19,238 bases of DNA, taken from assembly GCA_047518005.1 (NCBI GenBank), contig JAKZRT010000135.1, forward strand, positions 1-19,238, in the 5' to 3' direction. The notes under the pieces were generated by a model. That model was not told where the DNA came from and made no database searches. It worked only from the letters and a program-made list of their open reading frames with translations. The number at the start of each line of letters is the position of its first letter. The first letter of the stretch is position 1. Positions 14,665 through 19,238 of the stretch are shown here, in pieces. The stretch comes from JAKZRT01 sp047518005 (GTDB taxonomy: Bacteria; Pseudomonadota; Alphaproteobacteria; Rhodobacterales; Rhodobacteraceae). The translations under genes and the position numbers were made by a program.

Positions 14665-15843
14665 TTGGCCTGGAAAACTCTCGACGACATGGTGCTTGGC
14701 GGCAAGCGGGTGCTGGTGCGCATCGATATCAACGTGCCGGTCGAGGGCGGCCGGGTCACCGACACCACGCGCATCGACCGGATCGCGCCGACGCTGCGCC
14801 ATATCCTTTACGCGGGCGGGCTGCCGGTGCTGATGGCGCATTTCGGAAGGCCCGAAGGTCGCGTGGTGCCCGAACTGTCGCTGGCGGTCGTTGTGCCGGC
14901 GCTGCAAACGGCGCTTGGTCGCCCGGTGACCTTTGCTGCCGACGACCCTGCGGCAACAGTGGCCGCAATGGCGCCGGGCGATGTGGTCCTGCTGGAAAAC
15001 CTGCGCTTTGATCCGGGCGAAGCGGCCAACGACCCCGCCTTTGCCGCCGAACTGGCGCGGCTTGGCGATATTTACTGCAACGACGCCTTTTCGGCCGCGC
15101 ACCGGGCCCATGCCTCGACCGCGGCGCTGGCCCGGCTATTGCCGGCGTGCGCTGGACGGCTGATGGCGGCAGAACTCGGCGCGCTGGAGGCAGCACTGGG
15201 TGCGCCGGAAAGGCCCTTGGCGGCGTTGGTGGGCGGGGCCAAGATCTCGACCAAGATCGCGCTTCTGGGCAATTTGGTCCGCAAGGTCGACCATCTGATC
15301 ATCGGCGGCGGCATGGCCAATACGTTTCTGGCCGCCCAGGGCCACGAGATCGGCACGTCGCTGGCCGAGCGCGACATCGCCGAGACGGCGTTGAGCATTC
15401 TCAAAGCCGCGGGCGAGGCCGGTTGCCGGGTGCAGCTGCCGGTCGATATGGTGGTCGCCCGTGACCTCAAAGCCAAGGCCCGACACAAGGTGGTCAAGGT
15501 GGGCCGGTGCCCGCCCGACCGGATGATATTGGACGCCGGGCCGCAAACGGTGGCCGACATCGCCACCATTTTCGAGGCCAGCGCCACGCTGATCTGGAAC
15601 GGCCCGCTTGGCGCTTTCGAGGTGAAACCCTTTGACGCCGCGACCCGCGCGGCGGCGCGCCACGCGGCGGGGCTAAGCCGCGCCGGGCGGCTGGTCACGG
15701 TCGCGGGCGGCGGCGACACGGTGGCGGCCCTGAACGCCGCCGGCGCGGCAGATGATTTCACTTATATCTCAACCGCGGGCGGGGCCTTTCTGGAGTGGAT
15801 GGAGGGCAAGACACTGCCGGGCGTCGCCGCCCTTGAAGGCTGA
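14665..15843 (+). CDS. pgk: Phosphoglycerate kinase
   Basis: PGK interconverts 1,3-bisphosphoglycerate plus ADP and 3-phosphoglycerate plus ATP in glycolysis, gluconeogenesis or the Calvin cycle. From TTG 14665 it has 392 residues, a normal length, and starts (M)AWKTLDDMVLGGKRVLVR. The N-terminal substrate domain has D21-I-N-V-P, H59-F-G-R62-P (the usual form is SHLGRP), ENLRFDPGE and NDAFSAAHRAHAS. The nucleotide domain has GGAKISTK, IIGGGMANTFLAAQG, WNGPLGAFE and G348-GGDT352. The aldolase gene follows after 35 bases, so the two are likely one transcript. The rare TTG start is supported by a perfect Shine-Dalgarno. Confidence 0.97.
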   Translation: MAWKTLDDMVLGGKRVLVRIDINVPVEGGRVTDTTRIDRIAPTLRHILYAGGLPVLMAHFGRPEGRVVPELSLAVVVPALQTALGRPVTFAADDPAATVAAMAPGDVVLLENLRFDPGEAANDPAFAAELARLGDIYCNDAFSAAHRAHASTAALARLLPACAGRLMAAELGALEAALGAPERPLAALVGGAKISTKIALLGNLVRKVDHLIIGGGMANTFLAAQGHEIGTSLAERDIAETALSILKAAGEAGCRVQLPVDMVVARDLKAKARHKVVKVGRCPPDRMILDAGPQTVADIATIFEASATLIWNGPLGAFEVKPFDAATRAAARHAAGLSRAGRLVTVAGGGDTVAALNAAGAADDFTYISTAGGAFLEWMEGKTLPGVAALEG

Positions 15844-15878
15844 GCACCCGCGGCGCGACAAAGACAAGGAGCAGACAA

Positions 15879-16772
15879 ATGTCGATAACCGAACAGGCAA
15901 ACCAGATGCGCAGCGGCGCAGGCTTTGTGGCCGCGCTCGATCAAAGTGGCGGCTCGACCCCCAAGGCGCTAGGGCTTTATGGGGTCGATGCGGGCGCTTA
16001 CGGGTCCGAGGCCGAAATGTTCGACCTGATCCACGCCATGCGAACCCGCATCGTTCTGTCGCCGGGTTTCACCGGCGCGCGCATCGTCGGCGCGATCCTG
16101 TTCGAGATGACCATGGACCGGGATATCGGAGGCAAGCCTTCGGCCACATGCATTTGGGAAGATCGCGGTGTGGTTCCGTTTCTAAAGATCGACAAGGGGC
16201 TGGAGGACGCGGCCGACGGTGTACGCCTGATGAAACCCATGGGCGATCTTGAAAGCGCGTTGGCGCGCGCGACCCGGGCCGGGATCTTCGGCACTAAAAT
16301 GCGCTCGGTCATCGACGCCGCCTCGCACCCAGGGATCGCGGCCAACGTGGCTCAGCAGTTCGACATCGGCTTGCAGGTGCTCGATCACAATCTGGTGCCG
16401 ATCCTCGAACCCGAAGTCACCATTTCGATCGCCGACAAGGCCGCGGCCGAAGCCATCCTGCTGGGTGCAATAACCGAACAGCTCGACCGGCTCGGCGCGG
16501 GGCAGGAGGTGATGCTGAAGCTCACGCTGCCCGAAGAGACAAATCTATACGCCGACCTGATCGCCGATCCGCGCATCATGCGCGTTGTGGCGCTGTCGGG
16601 TGGCTACAGCCGCGCCGAGGCCAACGCGCGACTGGCGCGCAACGCCGGCATGACCGCCAGCTTTAGCCGCGCCCTGACCGAAGGCTTGTCGGCGGACCAG
16701 TCGGATAAAGCCTTCGAGGCGCTTCTGGACGCAACGATCCAGTCGATCTATGACGCCTCGGTCGCCGGGTAA
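15879..16772 (+). CDS. Class I fructose-bisphosphate aldolase
   Basis: This cytoplasmic enzyme cleaves fructose 1,6-bisphosphate into dihydroxyacetone phosphate and glyceraldehyde 3-phosphate through a Schiff base. The 297-residue product matches the short bacterial class I type: GFVAALDQSGGSTPKAL (D21, K29), GIFGTKMRSVI (K140), LDHNLVPILEPEVTI, and the predicted Schiff-base lysine K214 in VMLKLTLPEE, then ALSGGYSRAEAN for phosphate binding. No class II zinc motif is present. AAGGAG lies about nine bases before the ATG. It follows pgk closely, linking two adjacent parts of sugar metabolism. A hairpin with a T-rich tail ends the transcript unit. Confidence 0.95.
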   Translation: MSITEQANQMRSGAGFVAALDQSGGSTPKALGLYGVDAGAYGSEAEMFDLIHAMRTRIVLSPGFTGARIVGAILFEMTMDRDIGGKPSATCIWEDRGVVPFLKIDKGLEDAADGVRLMKPMGDLESALARATRAGIFGTKMRSVIDAASHPGIAANVAQQFDIGLQVLDHNLVPILEPEVTISIADKAAAEAILLGAITEQLDRLGAGQEVMLKLTLPEETNLYADLIADPRIMRVVALSGGYSRAEANARLARNAGMTASFSRALTEGLSADQSDKAFEALLDATIQSIYDASVAG

Positions 16773-16783
16773 CCGCTGCCACT

Positions 16784-16811
16784 TTGCGCGCCTTCGGCGC
16801 AAGTCTGTTTT
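16784..16811 (+). terminator. Rho-independent terminator after the aldolase gene
   Basis: TTGCGC (16784-16789) pairs with GCGCAA (16797-16802) around the loop GCCTTCG, and a T-rich GTCTGTTTT follows. It lies 11 bases after the aldolase stop codon. Confidence 0.6.
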
Positions 16812-16822
16812 CAGGTGAACTT

Positions 16823-16873
16823 GGGGCGCTGCCCCCGCTTCGCGCAAGCGCGAATTCACCCCCGAAGTATTGA
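16823..16873. repeat. Interspersed hairpin repeat, copy C
   Basis: It contains GGGGC-GCT-GCCCC (16823-16835), a perfect hairpin TTCGCGC-AA-GCGCGAA (16839-16854) and CCGAAGTATTGA (16862-16873). The first and last blocks match copy B. The CCCCCGAAGTAT end is nearly the inverse of the ATACTTTCGGGGG start of copy D, so C and D face each other in this convergent gap. Confidence 0.55.
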
Positions 16874-16922
16874 CCAAAACAGTGAAGACAGGCGGGTCCA
16901 CCCTGATTTTATCGTTTCGAAA

Positions 16923-16986
16923 ATACTTTCGGGGGGTGCGGGGGGTCCGAGGCCCCCCGCGTGGCGACGCGCGTCAGCGCGGCGCC
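16923..16986. repeat. Interspersed GC-rich hairpin repeat, copy D
   Basis: It begins ATACTTTCGGGGGG and holds a perfect 8-base stem GCGGGGGG (16938-16945) with CCCCCCGC (16953-16960) around a 7-base loop. It then carries GCGTGGCGACGCGCG (16959-16973), identical to copy A. Read on the minus strand, the hairpin lies just after the acyl-CoA dehydrogenase gene and is followed by a short T-run, so it may terminate that gene. Confidence 0.6.
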
Positions 16987-16991
16987 ACCAT

Positions 16992-18605
16992 CTAATTTCC
17001 GGTCAATCGGGCGATCAGGGGCGCCGGATCCATCGTCAGCGCGCCGGCGGTGCGCCCGCGTTCGGCCCCCAGCCGCCCGCCCGCATAGGCGGCCGCAACC
17101 TCTCCCGGGCCGTGGCGCAAAAGCACGCTGGCGGTCAAAAGCGTGGCCGCACTTTCAGAAAACCACCGCGCGTCGGCCTCGCGCACGCGGCCGGGCCAGC
17201 GCGCATTATGGGCACCAAGGGCCGTGTCGTAGGCCGCACTCTGCCTGGTCGCCGCGGCCAGTTCGCCGGTCAGCGCGGCGGCGCTGGCGGCGTCTTTGTC
17301 GAGGCTTCGCAGAATATCCAGCGCGATCACATTGCCCGAGCCTTCCCAGATCGAATTCAGCGGCGCCTCGCGATAGAGCATCGCCAGGCTGGTGTCTTCG
17401 ACATAACCCATGCCACCCAGGGCCTCCATCGCCTCGTAGATCACACCGGGGGCCAGTTTGTTTGACAGGTATTTGGCCAGCGCCACACCAACACGGGCCA
17501 GGCCCCCGCCGTCGTCGAAGGCCCGCGCCACCCAGAGCCCCAGCGCCAGCGCGCCCTCGGCGTCGAGCGCCAGATCGGCCAGTACGGCGCGCATCAGCGG
17601 CTGGTCGATCAGGCGGCGCTGAAAGGCGCTGCGGCCCTCGCACCATACGACCGCCTCGTTGAGAGCCGCGGGCATCAGGCCCGCCGGAGCCAAGGCGGTA
17701 TCCAGCCTGGTGTGATGGACCATGGCGATAATGGTGCGCAGGCCGGCGCCCGCCGCGCCGATCTGGTGGGCAAAGGCATCGTGGTACTCGATCTCGGCCG
17801 AGGCGTTCGACCGGTTGCCCAGCTTGTCCTTCAGCGCCATCAGGTGAATGCCTTTGCGGGTGCCATCGGGCAGCCAGCGCGGCACCAAATACGAGGTTAG
17901 CCTCCCCGGCCCCTGCGCCAGCGTCAGTAACCCGTCCGACATCGGGGCCGAGACGAACCACTTGTGCCCGGTCAGCCGCCAGTCATCGCCGTCGGGGTCA
18001 GCCCGGGTTGTGTTGGCGCGCACATCCGAGCCGCCCTGCTTTTCGGTCATCGCCATGCCCAGCGTGGCCCCCGCCTTGGCGGCCAGCGGTGCAACTGCCG
18101 GATCATACGTGCGGCTTTTCAGCTTCGCCACCCAAGCCCCAGCCACGCCGCCGTGCGGCATCAGCGCCGCAATCCCCGCATAGGTCATTGTCAACGGGCA
18201 GCACACACCGGGGTCAACCTGGCTGAGCAGATAGACCTGTCCGGCGTGGGCTGCGTGCCCGCCCGGACCGTCTTCCCAGGGCCGCGCGGCATAACCCGCC
18301 GCGACGCCCGCCGCCAACTGCGCGTGATAGGCCGGGTGAAACTGAACTTCATCCAGCCGCCGCCCGCCCTGGTCAAATTGAACAAGCTCGGGTGCATGCC
18401 GGTTGGCGGCGCGCCCGGCTTGGCGCATCTCGGGCGTGCTCAGCTGCGCCGCATACGCCGCCACCGCGCCCGCGTCGCCCCGCGCGACCGCCAGCCAGTG
18501 GCGCAACGCAGCATCGCCGGCCCACAGGTTGCGCGCGAGATCCATGTCGGGCTGGTTGGTCACCTGGTGGGTCGGCAGCCGGTCCTGCGGCGGAAGCTGC
18601 GGCAT
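16992..18605 (-). CDS. Acyl-CoA dehydrogenase family protein, AidB-like
   Basis: The product (537 residues from ATG 18605, MPQLPPQDRLPTHQVTNQ) belongs to the AidB clade of FAD acyl-CoA dehydrogenases; E. coli AidB is 541 residues. Diagnostic motifs are MTEKQGGSDVRANTTRA (from 186), HKWFVSAPMSDG, and REAPLNSIWEGSGNVIALD with the acid residue E421. The C-terminal extension beyond the usual 380-residue dehydrogenase core is also AidB-like. AidB is a DNA-binding flavoprotein of the alkylation response, but many clade members probably act on acyl-CoAs, and the sequence does not decide which. A start at 18635 would add 10 residues; the chosen one has GAGG upstream and the standard N-terminus. It is divergent from the FtsB-like gene. 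Confidence 0.93.
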   Translation of the reverse strand: MPQLPPQDRLPTHQVTNQPDMDLARNLWAGDAALRHWLAVARGDAGAVAAYAAQLSTPEMRQAGRAANRHAPELVQFDQGGRRLDEVQFHPAYHAQLAAGVAAGYAARPWEDGPGGHAAHAGQVYLLSQVDPGVCCPLTMTYAGIAALMPHGGVAGAWVAKLKSRTYDPAVAPLAAKAGATLGMAMTEKQGGSDVRANTTRADPDGDDWRLTGHKWFVSAPMSDGLLTLAQGPGRLTSYLVPRWLPDGTRKGIHLMALKDKLGNRSNASAEIEYHDAFAHQIGAAGAGLRTIIAMVHHTRLDTALAPAGLMPAALNEAVVWCEGRSAFQRRLIDQPLMRAVLADLALDAEGALALGLWVARAFDDGGGLARVGVALAKYLSNKLAPGVIYEAMEALGGMGYVEDTSLAMLYREAPLNSIWEGSGNVIALDILRSLDKDAASAAALTGELAAATRQSAAYDTALGAHNARWPGRVREADARWFSESAATLLTASVLLRHGPGEVAAAYAGGRLGAERGRTAGALTMDPAPLIARLTGN

Positions 18606-18688
18606 CGAGCACCTCTGCGCCGCATCATAGGCCACCCACCACCGGTCCCGCCAGTCTCAACAAAGGGGATTCACTTCTGTGACGCGAT

Positions 18689-19051
18689 ATGCGAGTCTCG
18701 GTGCGAAGCCCCGCAATGGCGGCGCACGAGGCAGGCAAAACGACGGCATCGGTTGTGAGACGGCGCACAGTATCCATCGGCGCGTTCCTTTTCTTCGCGG
18801 TCAGCTTTGGGCTGGCGCTGTATTTCACCTTTGCCGCGGTGCAGGGCGATTTCGGACTCTTTCAGCGCATCCAGATCGCCGCCGGGGCACGCACCCTCGA
18901 GGCCGAGCTCGACGCGCTCGAGACCGATGTGGCGGTGATGGAAAACAAGACCCGCCGCCTGTCCGACGATTACCTCGACCTCGATCTTCTCGACAGCCAG
19001 GCGCGCGATATTCTCGGGCTGATCCGCCCCGACGAAATTATCATCAACTAG
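18689..19051 (+). CDS. ftsB: FtsB/DivIC-like septum formation initiator
   Basis: FtsB is a bitopic inner-membrane protein that joins FtsL and FtsQ in the divisome. The 120-residue product has a short basic cytoplasmic tail, one membrane segment (about 29-51, SIGAFLFFAVSFGLALYFTF), a periplasmic coiled coil (about 66-92, RTLEAELDALETDVAVMEN) and the family end LDLLDSQARDILGLIRPDEIII. Start choice is uncertain: 18689 and 18716 (MAAHEAGKT) both lack a clear ribosome site. The gene is divergent from the acyl-CoA dehydrogenase. In related genomes, as I recall, it is followed by pdhA; here repeats follow. A terminator lies right after the stop. Confidence 0.88.
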   Translation: MRVSVRSPAMAAHEAGKTTASVVRRRTVSIGAFLFFAVSFGLALYFTFAAVQGDFGLFQRIQIAAGARTLEAELDALETDVAVMENKTRRLSDDYLDLDLLDSQARDILGLIRPDEIIIN

Positions 19052-19076
19052 ACCCCCGGCCCGGCGTTTCTGGCGC

Positions 19077-19097
19077 GCACGCCGCCGTGCAATTTTT
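19077..19097 (+). terminator. Rho-independent terminator after ftsB
   Basis: GCACG (19077-19081) and CGTGC (19086-19090) form a stem around the loop CCGC and are followed by AATTTTT. It lies 26 bases after the ftsB stop codon. Confidence 0.65.
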
Positions 19098-19114
19098 CTC
19101 TGTCGAGAACATTC

Positions 19115-19150
19115 TGAGTTGACCGGTTTATGTACCATATGAGTTGACCG
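19115..19150. repeat. Direct repeat pair TGAGTTGACCG, 25-base period
   Basis: TGAGTTGACCG occurs at 19115-19125 and again at 19140-19150, separated by GTTTATGTACCATA. Repeated short sequences beginning with TG are typical of the ends of IS21-type insertion sequences, and paired operators are an alternative. No transposase gene is visible before the window ends. Confidence 0.55.
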
Positions 19151-19169
19151 CTTCTGTTGCGGTTTCTGG

Positions 19170-19220
19170 CCCTGTGGGGAAGTGGTCGGTCGCGGAGCGG
19201 CTGTCCACTTGTCCACAGGG
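19170..19220. repeat. Long inverted repeat at the right edge
   Basis: CCCTGTGG-gg-AAGTGG (19170-19185) pairs with CCACTT-gt-CCACAGGG (19205-19220). The 16-base arms have one two-base internal mismatch and a 19-base loop. GGTCGGTCGCG at 19184-19194 recurs directly at 19225-19235, just outside the right arm, so a larger repeated structure may continue beyond the window. Confidence 0.6.
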
Positions 19221-19238
19221 CGCCGGTCGGTCGCGTCG

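Noticed and set aside
1..19238. CRISPR arrays, tRNA or rRNA genes
   Set aside because: I saw no regularly spaced repeats of CRISPR size, no cloverleaf with a TTCGA-type arm and no rRNA-like sequence.

Overview
The window looks like a chromosomal segment of a Rhodobacteraceae (roseobacter-type) alphaproteobacterium. It is GC-rich. The gene order bolA / J-domain protein / cobS / cobT, the class I aldolase next to phosphoglycerate kinase, and an ftsB-like gene are all familiar from that family. This assignment rests on recalled protein families and gene order, not on a database search.

Layout. (1) 1-1622: two closely related LysR-type regulators in tandem on the minus strand. The first is cut to its DNA-binding half. 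Each has the same promoter and the same dyad operator at identical spacing from its start codon. (2) 1623-2548: a gene-poor stretch of about 0.9 kb with a third copy of the operator. (3) 2549-7810: a DUF4177-like protein, bolA, a J-domain protein and the cobaltochelatase genes cobS and cobT. The cluster is interrupted twice: a decayed adenylate-cyclase fragment lies between the J-domain gene and cobS, and a phage-endolysin-like M15 peptidase lies between cobS and cobT. (4) 7843-10051: a Xaa-Pro aminopeptidase and a DUF427 protein. (5) 10161-13298: a CLC chloride channel/transporter (minus) divergent from a D-lactate-dehydrogenase-type FAD oxidase (plus). (6) 13382-16772: two overlapping cyclophilin genes, one cytoplasmic and one membrane-anchored (minus), divergent from pgk and a class I fructose-bisphosphate aldolase (plus). 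(7) 16992-19051: an AidB-clade acyl-CoA dehydrogenase (minus) divergent from an FtsB-like division protein (plus). (8) 19052-19238: an ftsB terminator followed by direct and inverted repeats that may be one end of a mobile element.

How the parts work together. CobS and CobT are the AAA+ and MIDAS subunits of aerobic cobaltochelatase, which inserts cobalt into hydrogenobyrinate a,c-diamide together with CobN (not in this window). PGK and aldolase belong to central carbon metabolism. The cyclophilins cover proline isomerisation in cytoplasm and envelope. The remaining genes are single-function housekeeping genes.

Most of the window is ordinary core genome. The parts that merit a second look are the three-copy LysR operator set, the interspersed GC-rich hairpin repeats that fill three convergent intergenic gaps, the two insertions in the cob cluster, the channel-like substitutions in the CLC protein, and the repeat structure at the right edge. 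I did not see a clear new multi-gene system.
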